Shown one piece after another: positions 26,326-34,245 of a stretch of DNA of 64,000 nucleotides (position 1 is its first letter; every line of letters begins with the position of its first letter). Under the pieces are notes generated by a model. That model was given only the letters and a program-made list of their open reading frames with translations, searched no databases and had not been told where the DNA came from. Position numbers and translations under genes: made by a program. Origin of the DNA: Ralstonia sp. UBA689 (GTDB lineage: Bacteria > Pseudomonadota > Gammaproteobacteria > Burkholderiales > Burkholderiaceae); the NCBI RefSeq assembly GCF_002298975.1, contig NZ_DBMV01000010.1, positions 1 through 64,000 of the forward strand, written 5' to 3'.

Positions 26326-28107
26326 TTAACGGAATTCGTGACCGACGCGACGGCGCATCAGCCCTTCGTACATTCGGGGCGCCAGGCCGCTGACGATATA
26401 GGCGACCTTTGCCGTGACACCTGGCAGCACCAAGCGCTTGCGGATTGCCGCTGCACGAAGGACACAAGCGGCGATCTCGTCGGGGCTGGCCACCGTTCCC
26501 GTCACGTCGCGCTTGCCGCCGACGGGCTTGCCGTCGCCTCCGAGCGCCGCAGCTTCAATCCCTGTCGAGATGAAGGACGGGCACACCAGCGTCACGGATA
26601 CGCCGCGGTCGCGCAGTTCGCTGCGCAGGCTGTCGAAAAAGCCATGCAGCGCGTGTTTGCTCGCGGCATAGGCCGAGCGGCCGATCAGCGGCGAAAACCC
26701 GGCGATGCTGCTGACGGCGACGATGCGGCCGCGTGTTGCCATCAGCGACGTCAGCGCTGCCTTCGTGCAATGCACCGCGCCGAAGTAGTTGACCTCCATG
26801 ACTCGGTGCATGACCTCTGAACCTGTGTGCTCGAACAGGCTGCGCGCGGCGATGCCGGCATTGTTGATGAGCAGGTCGACATTGCCGAACAGCGCGACGA
26901 CTTGCGCAAGGGTCTCCTCCACCCGATCGGCATCGGTGATATCGCAGGTAAAGGCTTGCGCGCGGCAGCCGTCGGCCCGCAGTTCAGCGGCGATCGCTTC
27001 CACCGCGGCACTGTCCCGGTCGAGCAGGGCCACCTGGGCGCCCGCCCTCCCCAACTGACGGCTCAACGCAGCGCCCAGTCCGCCGCCCGCACCGGTCACA
27101 ACCGCGCAACGGCCCTGCCATGCCCCTACCTGCGCACGCCCATGGCGCGGGCGACTCGCCCACCACAGATCGAAGACTTCGGCCGACGTCTTGCGCGGCT
27201 GGTAGCCAAGTTCGGCCTTGAGCCGCTGGTTATCGAGCACCGGCCGATAACGAAGGAAGCGCACCTGTTCCGGACCATAGCGACTGACGCCCAGGCGATG
27301 GCCGATCGCCAATCCAAGTTGCAGCAACCACGGCGGGACGACCAGGCAGGGCTTGCCCATGCGTGCGGCTAACTCGCGTACACCCAGGGCGCCATCGCCG
27401 GCCACGTTGTAGATGCCCGCACGGCGACCCCGTAACGCGTGCAGGATGATGCCGACGACGTCCTGGTCCCAGATGAAGACGAAAGGACTGGCCGCACCGC
27501 GAAGCACCAGAATGCGTTTCTTCTCGAACAGCGCCGTGATCTGATTGTTGACGCGCTCGCCCAGGATAGTGCCCACGCGCAGTACGGTTTGCTTGAGGGC
27601 CGGATGGCGTTCGCGGTATTCGGCGAGCATCTCCTCAACCAGCCGCTTGTGCCAGGCATAAGCGAACTCCTCGTTGCCGCGAATGGGGTCGCTTTCGCGA
27701 AGCCACTCGGGGTTGTCTGCGTGGTAGCCATACGCCGCGCCGGAAGACGAGATCAGGATCTGCTCCACGCCGGTGGCCACACAGGCTTGCAGGAGGCGCC
27801 GCGTCCCGACGACATCGACCTCATACTCCAGCGCACGATCGCTGCCTTGGGGCGGCGTCACGATGGCCGCGAGATGCACCACTTGCTTGATTCGATGTGT
27901 GCGCAGCAGCACTTCGAGGTCCGTATTTCGAATGTCGCCTTGAGCGTAGATGACGCCCGGGAGTCGTTTATCGGCGGCTGGCTCGCGAAGATCCATGCCG
28001 ACGATCAGTTCGGACTGTCCGCTGCGCTGTGCAGCCAGCGCCTCGACCACCTGATGTCCCAGGTAGCCATTGCTGCCGGTGACGAGAATGCGCGCAGAGT
28101 CGTTCAT
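26326..28107 (-). CDS. Two-domain SDR fusion: NAD-dependent epimerase-like plus classical short-chain dehydrogenase
   Basis: A 593-residue cytoplasmic protein. Residues about 5-325 are an extended SDR (epimerase/3-beta-HSD-like) with the Rossmann motif VTGSNGYLGHQ, HLAAIVTPP and a modified active-site region (SSSGAAYGYHADN, then YAWHK, matching YxxxK). Residues about 335-590 are a classical SDR with TGAGGGLGAALS, NNAGIAARSLF, Ser in VSSIAGF and the catalytic YAASK. Both halves keep plausible catalytic residues, so it could perform two sequential redox steps. AGGAGG lies five bases upstream of the start. The start overlaps the stop of the BASS-type transporter gene by four bases (ATGA). The substrate is unknown; steroids or other alicyclic compounds are a guess from the families. 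Confidence 0.85.
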   Translation of the reverse strand: MNDSARILVTGSNGYLGHQVVEALAAQRSGQSELIVGMDLREPAADKRLPGVIYAQGDIRNTDLEVLLRTHRIKQVVHLAAIVTPPQGSDRALEYEVDVVGTRRLLQACVATGVEQILISSSGAAYGYHADNPEWLRESDPIRGNEEFAYAWHKRLVEEMLAEYRERHPALKQTVLRVGTILGERVNNQITALFEKKRILVLRGAASPFVFIWDQDVVGIILHALRGRRAGIYNVAGDGALGVRELAARMGKPCLVVPPWLLQLGLAIGHRLGVSRYGPEQVRFLRYRPVLDNQRLKAELGYQPRKTSAEVFDLWWASRPRHGRAQVGAWQGRCAVVTGAGGGLGAALSRQLGRAGAQVALLDRDSAAVEAIAAELRADGCRAQAFTCDITDADRVEETLAQVVALFGNVDLLINNAGIAARSLFEHTGSEVMHRVMEVNYFGAVHCTKAALTSLMATRGRIVAVSSIAGFSPLIGRSAYAASKHALHGFFDSLRSELRDRGVSVTLVCPSFISTGIEAAALGGDGKPVGGKRDVTGTVASPDEIAACVLRAAAIRKRLVLPGVTAKVAYIVSGLAPRMYEGLMRRRVGHEFR

Positions 28108-29039
28108 GCCAGCCTCCTGCGATCGCGCATCAGCCAGAATGTCGACAGCCCCGTGCCCGCCGCGATATGCCAGATTCCCCACCACGACGTGACGATGGCC
28201 ATACCGCCCAGCCCGTCGAAGAAATTGAAGATGAGCACCAGCCCGAGCCCGGAGTTCTGGATGCCGGTTTCAAAGGCCACGGCGCGGCAGTCGCGCTCGG
28301 CCAAGCCCGCAAGGCGCGCGAAGGTGTAGCCACCGGCCAGGGCGAGTGCGTTGTGCGCCAGCACCAGCAGTACGACGTAGCGCCCCCACTCCAGGAAGAT
28401 CGCCCAGTTGAGCGCCAGCGCGCCCAGCACGAACACCAGAAACACCAGCATCGAGAACCGCTTCATTGGCACATGCAGGCGCTTTGCCAGTGTCGGCGCA
28501 CGCGCTTGCACCAGCAGTCCGAGCGCCAGCGGCAGGCCCAGCAGCAGCCCGACTTCCAGCAGCATCCGCGCCGGATCGAGCGAGAAGCTATGCAGCAATG
28601 CGGCCATCTGCGGATCGCGTGACGCCCAGAAACTGACGTTCAGCGGCGTCATGACAATGGCGCCAAGCGTCGACAGGGTGCTGATCGACACCGACAGCGC
28701 CGTGTTGCCGTTGGCGCGGTGCGTGAAGAAATTCGAGATGTGGCCGGCCGGGCAGGACGCCACGAGCAACATCCCCAGCCCGATCGACGGCGCCGGTCGC
28801 AGCAGGACGATCATCAGGAATGTGGCGGCCGGGTACAGCACGTGATGGCTGAGCAGACCGATGACCAGCGCCCGCGGTCTGGCCCACGCCTGCCGGAAGT
28901 CGTCGCGCGTCAGGTCCAGGGCGATGCCGAACATCACCAGGGCCAGGACCAGGCTGAGCCCGAGCTGGGCTTGCGGATTGAAGTTCAGTCGCACCAGATC
29001 GATCGACGAGGCAGCGACATGCTGTGGTGTGATAGGCAC
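28104..29039 (-). CDS. Bile-acid:sodium symporter (BASS)-family transporter
   Basis: A 311-residue membrane protein with about nine or ten hydrophobic segments and BASS-like motifs. These are VASCPAGHISNFFTHRANGNTALSV (the cation/substrate crossover region) and the second crossover FETGIQNSGLGLVL. Family members import organic anions with sodium. The start is GTG at 29039, with GGGAGA seven bases upstream. First gene of the four-gene operon, divergent from an AraC-type regulator 143 bp away that probably controls it. Confidence 0.85.
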   Translation of the reverse strand: MPITPQHVAASSIDLVRLNFNPQAQLGLSLVLALVMFGIALDLTRDDFRQAWARPRALVIGLLSHHVLYPAATFLMIVLLRPAPSIGLGMLLVASCPAGHISNFFTHRANGNTALSVSISTLSTLGAIVMTPLNVSFWASRDPQMAALLHSFSLDPARMLLEVGLLLGLPLALGLLVQARAPTLAKRLHVPMKRFSMLVFLVFVLGALALNWAIFLEWGRYVVLLVLAHNALALAGGYTFARLAGLAERDCRAVAFETGIQNSGLGLVLIFNFFDGLGGMAIVTSWWGIWHIAAGTGLSTFWLMRDRRRLA

Positions 29040-29182
29040 CGGAGTCTCCCTTGATGATGGCCGCTCTCTGTGGGGGCCATTGCGTCATGTCGACACGGAT
29101 TGTTCTGCCCTGCGGACGACTTGCCTAGGTGCGAAACGTCCAAAACAGATGAAATTCGGACACGTTGCTACAATGCTCCGCC

Positions 29183-30229
29183 ATGCAGCCAGACTTCCCC
29201 TTGTCCGATGAGCGGATTCACCGTCCGCACAAGCTCCAGGCCCTGATCGAGATCATGGTCGGCCTGGGCGTGGATGCCGTCGCGGCCCTGGCGGGTACAG
29301 GCCTCGCGGTGACGGACTTCCAGCGGCCCGAGACGCGCATCAGTGCGCGTCAGTTGCTGACCGTTTGCGAGAACGCGCTGCGTCTGTCGCCTCGGGCCGA
29401 TCTGGCGCTGCGCGCCGGGCTTGCCGCCCGGATCACGCAGTTCGGCCTCTATGGATACGCATTGCTGTGCAGCCCCACCGCACGCGAGGCGATCGCCATG
29501 GCGATGCGTTATCGCGTGCTGACGGCACCGCTGCTCGGTCTGGAGTTTGTCCAGCGGAACAACGTCGTTGGCTGGCGCTTCAGCGATGTCTATGGCCTGG
29601 GAGAGGACACGCCGCTGTATCGCTTCGTGCTCGAATGGCAACTGGGTACACAACTGGCCCTGCACCGTGACGTGCTGGGCGCAGCGCTACGGCCCTTGCA
29701 CGTGATGCTGCCGTACGCGGCGCCGGTGCACGCCGCCGACATGGCCGAGCAGCTTGGCTGCCCGGTTCAGTTTTCCAGCGGTCAGAGCGAGCTGCAATTC
29801 GACGCGGCCTGGCTGGAGCATGCTCCCGTACAGGGCAACCCCGCCACCGCCATGGTGGCGTACGAAACCTGTGAGCGCCTGCTGAACGAGTTTCAACAGG
29901 CGCGTGGCATCACAAGTCGATTGATCGCTGAATTGCTGCGCGTACCGGGGCGCTTTCCGGGCATCGAAGCGATTGCCGCCGACTGGGGGATGAGTTCGCG
30001 CACGCTCAGGCGCAAGCTGGCTGACGAAGGCAATGCCTATCAGCAAGTGCTCGACAAAGTGCGCTGCCAGCTCGCGCTCGATTACCTGCGCGATACTCGG
30101 CTGAACAATGACGAGATCGCGGCGGCGCTGGGATTTACGGAGGCGGCGAATTTCCGTCAGGCATTCCGGCGCTGGACAGGCATGCCGCCGAGCCGGGCGC
30201 GGATGAAGCGGGGACCACAAGCACGGTAA
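29183..30229 (+). CDS. AraC-family regulator with arabinose-binding-like N-domain
   Basis: A 348-residue regulator. The N-terminal half is the Arabinose_bd-like ligand domain of OruR/ArgR-type regulators (AARITQFGLYGYALLCSPTAREA, PLHVMLPYAAPVHAADMAE). The C-terminal half has the two AraC helix-turn-helix units (IAADWGMSSRTLRRKLADEG and IAAALGFTEAANFRQAFRRWTG). A TACAAT -10-like box at 29169-29174 is only a few bases upstream of the ATG, so the transcript may be nearly leaderless. Divergent from the transporter-SDR operon, its likely target. Confidence 0.88.
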   Translation: MQPDFPLSDERIHRPHKLQALIEIMVGLGVDAVAALAGTGLAVTDFQRPETRISARQLLTVCENALRLSPRADLALRAGLAARITQFGLYGYALLCSPTAREAIAMAMRYRVLTAPLLGLEFVQRNNVVGWRFSDVYGLGEDTPLYRFVLEWQLGTQLALHRDVLGAALRPLHVMLPYAAPVHAADMAEQLGCPVQFSSGQSELQFDAAWLEHAPVQGNPATAMVAYETCERLLNEFQQARGITSRLIAELLRVPGRFPGIEAIAADWGMSSRTLRRKLADEGNAYQQVLDKVRCQLALDYLRDTRLNNDEIAAALGFTEAANFRQAFRRWTGMPPSRARMKRGPQAR

Positions 30230-30268
30230 AAGATTGCCGGTTCTAGCTCTTCAACAGCGCATTCCTTG

Positions 30269-30718
30269 CTAGTGCCGCGCCATTGGCCAAAGCGCATTGG
30301 GATCTTCTCCAAGGGCCTTGGCAATGGCCAGACGAACGCGCTTCGCCCCGTTGCCCGCGATGGAAGAAGACAGCAGTTGCGGAGTGACGTCGTCCAAACC
30401 CAGCTTTTCTGAGAGTTCACGCAAGGTGACCTTGCCGAAACGCTCGTTGAGGAGGCGTTTTACGGTGGGTATGGCGCGGGGAAATTCGCGAGGATCAGGC
30501 GTGGGCCCTGCTACCCGACTAGCCCTCTTGCGCTCCTTCGGCTCTATCGAGAAATCGGCCGACTGAGGGAGAGAATTCTCGGCCATTGAACGGCCTAAAT
30601 TTGTCAAAGCTTCAGCTGCGTTTCGCCCTGTGCTGGAGCACATCGTGTCCGGTGCGACCAACACCGCAAAATAACGCCCACGATCTTTATACAACCTTAT
30701 CTTGCAAATCAAATCCAT
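30269..30718 (-). CDS. Orphan HicB-like / helix-turn-helix protein
   Basis: A 149-residue protein. The N-terminal 50 residues (RGRYFAVLVAPDTMCSSTGRNAAEALTNLGR) look like the partial RNase-H-like fold of HicB antitoxins. The C-terminal 70 residues (VKRLLNERFGKVTLRELSEKLGLDD, then RVRLAIAKALGEDPNALWP) look like a Cro/XRE-type helix-turn-helix. No HicA-like toxin gene is visible on either side. It may be a solitary or phage-derived regulator. Convergent with the AraC-type gene 39 bp away. Identification rests on pattern only. Confidence 0.5.
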   Translation of the reverse strand: MDLICKIRLYKDRGRYFAVLVAPDTMCSSTGRNAAEALTNLGRSMAENSLPQSADFSIEPKERKRASRVAGPTPDPREFPRAIPTVKRLLNERFGKVTLRELSEKLGLDDVTPQLLSSSIAGNGAKRVRLAIAKALGEDPNALWPMARH

Positions 30719-30915
30719 ATTATTCAGACGCTAAATCAAAGCGGGCTTATTGATTATTCTTTTTTTAATTGAATAACCTGACCGCGGTTGCTGCGCGTCG
30801 CTACCAAAGCCAAGAGCGCAAGCACCGCCCCAAGCCCGCCGGGCTCGGGGTTGGTCAAGCGCATGAAGACGCTTCCCCGTTCCTCAAACAAGGTGCGGCT
30901 CGTTTTTATGTTGTT

Positions 30916-30943
30916 CCCTCACCAATGATCTGATTGGTGAGGG
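30916..30943. repeat. Perfect 11-bp inverted repeat
   Basis: CCCTCACCAAT at 30916-30926 pairs with ATTGGTGAGGG at 30933-30943 across a 6-nt loop. No T tract follows, so a simple terminator is unlikely. It could be an operator or the stem of an RNA. Confidence 0.6.
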
Positions 30944-30991
30944 CTTGCGCATCCACGCCGAAGCAATGTCGCCGGAACGCCAACTCAAAAA

Positions 30992-31021
30992 GACGCGGGG
31001 AGAATCCGCTCACCCCGCGTC
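30992..31021 (-). terminator. Strong hairpin with T tract on the minus strand
   Basis: A 9-bp stem GACGCGGGG / CCCCGCGTC (30992-31000 with 31013-31021) has a 12-nt loop and is followed on the minus strand by CTTTTT. It looks like a terminator, yet no convincing minus-strand gene lies to its right, so it may end an unannotated small RNA. Confidence 0.45.
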
Positions 31022-31416
31022 TACGAGTCGGATTTGGCCTGCGACGGCCAGACGACTTGCTGTTTTCCCCGTTACCCGCCCCGCGTCGATCCCATGGAAC
31101 CGCGCGGACGCTGAACATTGTTATTAGGAATGCTGCTAACGCAGCATATTGTCGGAAACGATAGCAGACGCTATTCTTGCTGGCACCCTGCTAATTAGAG
31201 GGCAAGAACCCGCCAGCAGACGCCATTCATGCTGGCTGCTTGTTGGTCCGCCGGGCTCAGGAAAAACGTATCCCGACCGCGGAAAGCCTGGCAGCGCTGT
31301 CATGATCACAGCCCTATGCAACCGGTTTTCGCTGTCTACGATTGTGACCAAGCTCGGTAATGCGCAACGGCGCCTGGCCATCGGTTCTTTTGTATTGCAA
31401 TCAAAAGCGGCAAACC

Positions 31417-32001
31417 ATGGAAGTTCTCAATGATGTGAGCGCGATCGCGTTGGCCAATAGTCTTCCGGATGGGGTTTTTCTGGTCGACGAGCGTGGGCGG
31501 ATCCGTCACGCCAATGCAGCGTGGCAAGATATCCTGGGTTATCGGCCATCCGAACTGGTCGGGCAATGTGTGCTCGAACTCGTCGCGCCGGACGACCGCG
31601 ACAGAACACAAAGGGAAGCGGACCGCGTTCAGGCAGGCGCAAAGCGCACCGGATTCGAGAATCGCTATCGGCACCAGCTTGGCACCGATGTCCATTTGTC
31701 GTGGTCGGCCCAGTGGAGTGCGGAGCATCGATTGCGCATCGGCGTGGCGCGCGATGTCACCGCAACCAGGACGGCGGCGCAACGCAGCCCCCTGGCGCAG
31801 TTGCAGGAGCGTCTGGCACCGCATGAATGCCGGGTATTGCACCTGTTGTTGACTGAGGCCGCAGAAAAGCAGATTGCGGAACAGCTGGGCCTTGCCATTT
31901 CAACCACGCATTCCTACATCACGAACGTCTATCGCAAGTTCGGTGTACGTGGCCGCGCTGGCCTGATGAGCCTGTGGCTCAAAGAGATGCAGAATCGCTG
32001 A
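31417..32001 (+). CDS. PAS-LuxR family transcriptional regulator
   Basis: A 194-residue regulator. Residues about 10-115 form a PAS sensor (LPDGVFLVDERGRIRHANAAWQDILGY is the classic start). Residues about 130-190 form a LuxR/FixJ-type helix-turn-helix (LAPHECRVLHLLLTEAAEKQIAEQLGLAISTTHSYITNVYRKFGVRGRAGL). There is no receiver domain, so it may sense a ligand or redox state directly. It stands alone, 59 bp before an IS3-family element; no partner gene is adjacent. The start at 31417 is the first residue of the PAS-like sequence; ribosome-site support is weak. Confidence 0.8.
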   Translation: MEVLNDVSAIALANSLPDGVFLVDERGRIRHANAAWQDILGYRPSELVGQCVLELVAPDDRDRTQREADRVQAGAKRTGFENRYRHQLGTDVHLSWSAQWSAEHRLRIGVARDVTATRTAAQRSPLAQLQERLAPHECRVLHLLLTEAAEKQIAEQLGLAISTTHSYITNVYRKFGVRGRAGLMSLWLKEMQNR

Positions 32002-32059
32002 TACCCGCTCTGCATCACACTGGCACAAATAGCACACACCCCCAGCGCTATACGGTAAT

Positions 32060-32092
32060 CCCCCCGAAAACCCAACGCGCGCAGAAGTAGAA
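32060..32092. repeat. Left inverted repeat of the IS3-family element
   Basis: Starts CCCCCC and ends CAGAAGTAGAA; partner of 33209-33240. Confidence 0.7.
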
Positions 32093-32118
32093 TTTTCTCG
32101 TTGAGGGAGTTCTACAGG

Positions 32119-32385
32119 ATGAAGAAGTCTAGATTCACGGACAGCCAGATCATGGACGCGCGCAAGCGCGTGGAATCAGGGCTCACGATACCGGAGCTGT
32201 GCCGAGAGTTAGGCATCAGCACGGCGACGTTTTGCAAATGGCGCTCGAAGTACGGCGGCATGGACACCTCGTTGATCGCGCGCATGGAGGAGCTGGAGGC
32301 CAAGAACGCGCGGCTGCGCAAGATGTACGTCGACGAGAAGATCAAGGCCGAGATCGTTGCGGAGGCGCTCGCAAAAAAAGCGTGA
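32119..32385 (+). CDS. IS3-family transposase OrfA
   Basis: An 88-residue DNA-binding subunit: MKKSRFTDSQIMDA, a helix-turn-helix (IPELCRELGISTATFCKWRSKYGG) and a leucine-zipper-like helix (MEELEAKNARLRKMYVDEK). Near its 3' end is a run of seven A (32373-32379), the usual slippery site where IS3 elements shift -1 into orfB. ACAGG precedes the ATG at 32119. Confidence 0.85.
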   Translation: MKKSRFTDSQIMDARKRVESGLTIPELCRELGISTATFCKWRSKYGGMDTSLIARMEELEAKNARLRKMYVDEKIKAEIVAEALAKKA

Positions 32386-32412
32386 GGCCATCTTGCCGAC
32401 GAGAGATGGGCC

Positions 32413-33207
32413 ATGCATGCGGTGTCCGCGCGTGGCGTATCCATCCGGCTGGCTTGTGAAGCGTTTGGAGTCAGCCAGAGTTGCTACCGATACGTCAGCC
32501 AGCGCAACGCCGGGAACGAAGTCATTGCGAACTGGCTGCTGCGCCTGACCGACAACCACCAGAGTTGGGGCTTCGGCCTATGTTTCCTGTACCTGCGCAA
32601 CGGCAAAGGCTTCGGCTGGAATCACAAGCGCGTGTACCGGATCTATCGCGAGCTGGAGCTGAACCTGCGGATCAAGCCGCGCAAGCGGCTGGTCAGACAG
32701 GTGCCCGAGCAGCTGGCGGTGCCGGCGGCCATCAATCAGGTCTGGTCGATGGACTTCATGCACAACCAACTGGCCGACGGGCGCAGCATCCGGCTGCTCA
32801 ACGTGATCGACGACTTCAACCGCGAGGCGCTCGGCATCGAGATCGACTTCTCGCTGCCCTCGGAGCGCGTGATCCGCGCACTGCGGCAGATTATCGGTTG
32901 GCGCGGCAGGCCCAAGGCCATTCGATGCGACAACGGGCCAGAATACCTGAGCGCCACGATCACCGAATGGGCTCGGCAGTCTGGCAGCCGGCTCGACTAC
33001 ATCCAGCCGGGCAAGCCCCAGCAGAACGCGTACGTCGAGCGATTCAACCGGACCGTGCGCTACGAATGGCTGTCGCAGTACCGCTGGGAAGACCTGGACC
33101 ACGTGCAGCGTTTCGCCACCGACTGGATGTGGACTTACAATCACGACCGCCCGAATATGGCCTTGGGCGGGTTCACGCCAAAGCAGCGGTTGGCCATGGC
33201 CGCTTAG
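32413..33207 (+). CDS. IS3-family transposase OrfB (catalytic; apparently frameshifted from the slippery site)
   Basis: Holds the rve integrase core with the DDE triad: Asp in VWSMDFMHNQ, Asp in IRCDNGPEY and Glu in NAYVERFNRTVRYEW. The open frame from 32413 is in the same frame as orfA, separated by the TGA at 32383. The usual OrfB start (SVRPSCRREMG) is in the -1 frame and runs into a stop at 32459. One extra G in the GGG near 32405-32407 would explain the switch, so the normal OrfAB fusion is probably not made by this copy. Confidence 0.8.
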   Translation: MHAVSARGVSIRLACEAFGVSQSCYRYVSQRNAGNEVIANWLLRLTDNHQSWGFGLCFLYLRNGKGFGWNHKRVYRIYRELELNLRIKPRKRLVRQVPEQLAVPAAINQVWSMDFMHNQLADGRSIRLLNVIDDFNREALGIEIDFSLPSERVIRALRQIIGWRGRPKAIRCDNGPEYLSATITEWARQSGSRLDYIQPGKPQQNAYVERFNRTVRYEWLSQYRWEDLDHVQRFATDWMWTYNHDRPNMALGGFTPKQRLAMAA

Positions 33208-33208
33208 G

Positions 33209-33240
33209 TTCTACTTCTGAACCACGTGGGAAATGGGGGG
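33209..33240. repeat. Right inverted repeat of the IS3-family element
   Basis: Inverted match to 32060-32092; shares the CAGAAGTAGAA and C6 blocks and leads into a 12-G tract. Confidence 0.7.
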
Positions 33241-33295
33241 GGGGGGATTATCTAACGGCCCTGCGCAGCATCTCCTTGTTTTTTGTCAATCAACC

Positions 33296-33763
33296 CTAGT
33301 TTTCCGGCAGCTTTGATGAGTGATGGCTGGTAATGCGCCACTGCTGCCCATCCCACTTGTAGGTGAAGGTGTAGCGCGCCTTGACGCGCGATCCGTCATT
33401 GAACGCGAACGTGTAGAGCCCGGCATCGATGGCTGTATTGCATTCGATCTCGATCCTGCGAAAATCGACCATGCCCACGGGATGCTTCTCGAGAAAGTGG
33501 CGGAAGTAATCCAGCTTCTCTTCCTCGCTTAGCCGCAGCTGGTTGGACACCGTCGGCAGCAGGATGGAAGAAGGTGCGTAGTTGGCGACAACCTGGGCGG
33601 CGTCGAGTGTCTGCAGGGCGGCGTTCCATCGATCGAACAGGGCTGCGATCTCTTGCTCCGAGGTGGCGTGGCAACTCTCGGTCGCGGCCCGTACAGCAGG
33701 TGCGTGGATACCGCAGAGGGCGAGCACGGACAGCAGCGCAGTTGTCGTGATTCCGGTCTTCAT
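33296..33763 (-). CDS. Exported SnoaL/DUF4440-like protein
   Basis: A 155-residue protein with a Sec signal peptide (about 26 residues, ending PAVRA). The mature part resembles the NTF2/SnoaL-like SgcJ family: IAALFDRWNAALQTLDAAQVVANYAPSSILLPT at the start and YTFTYKWDGQQWRITSHHSS at the end. These domains are small ligand pockets often found as single secreted proteins; the function is unknown. The IS3 element ends 50 bp from its stop codon, so the insertion spared it. Confidence 0.75.
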   Translation of the reverse strand: MKTGITTTALLSVLALCGIHAPAVRAATESCHATSEQEIAALFDRWNAALQTLDAAQVVANYAPSSILLPTVSNQLRLSEEEKLDYFRHFLEKHPVGMVDFRRIEIECNTAIDAGLYTFAFNDGSRVKARYTFTYKWDGQQWRITSHHSSKLPEN

Positions 33764-34245
33764 GGCGGGAAGGTAATTGAGGAAGAGCGAATCACTGGCA
33801 TTGCAGCCTAGCGAGCACTCAGTAAATCAGCGGGGCCAGACTCTGTCATCCCCGCACAAGAATGCGGTGAACAACACCCATGGCGACCTCGCAAGACATC
33901 CAGTCCACTTTGCGAGACGTCAGGATCAACCGTACGCGAGAGAACTGCTCTTTTCTTAATTCAGAACACACATCATGAATTGATCGCGTCCAAAATCTGC
34001 TGGTGATCTGGCTCCCACTCGCGCCGCTGAAACGCATTGTTGGTCGAGATTGCTCACGCGTTTGGGCCGCCCGTGTCCGAAACACCACGCCTTCCAGTCG
34101 TGATTGATCACCTGCCACCGCGCACGCGATTCGGAGAACCGGGAAAATCCAATATTGCATTTGCCTCTTCCGATTCCAACACCCTTGTTAAAGGAACGCC
34201 AGACAGCATTTATCCATGTCTGCCGTCTATTGATGTGCATTACTG
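33764..34245. other. 480 bp with no recognisable gene
   Basis: Short frames exist on both strands but none has a ribosome site, coding-like third positions and a recognisable domain together. Base composition is a little lower in GC than the flanks. It may be decayed accessory DNA. Confidence 0.4.

Larger units (their letters stand above)
30719..31416. other. 700 bp intergenic patchwork with inverted repeats
   Basis: AT-richer near 30720-30780, then short frames on both strands with no recognisable product. It holds two perfect inverted repeats (30916-30943 and 30992-31021), reported separately. The Gly-rich P-loop-like string in one plus-strand frame (GPPGSGKT near 31250) has no supporting domain around it. 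Confidence 0.5.
32060..33246 (+). mobile_element. IS3-family insertion sequence
   Basis: About 1.19 kb with two transposase frames and matching ends. The left end (32060-32092) and the inverted right end (33209-33240) share a run of six C, CCCA and CAGAAGTAGAA. The right end runs into twelve G (33235-33246). I cannot identify a clean target duplication because the TAAT next to each C-run is itself part of the symmetry. It resembles IS3 elements common in Ralstonia and Burkholderia (ISRpi1-like by memory; not checked). The transposase frame appears broken, see orfB. Confidence 0.8.

Noticed and set aside
31149..31433. GPPGSGKT string like a Walker A motif
   Set aside because: It is a chance motif in an otherwise unrecognisable frame with no Walker B or surrounding ATPase fold.
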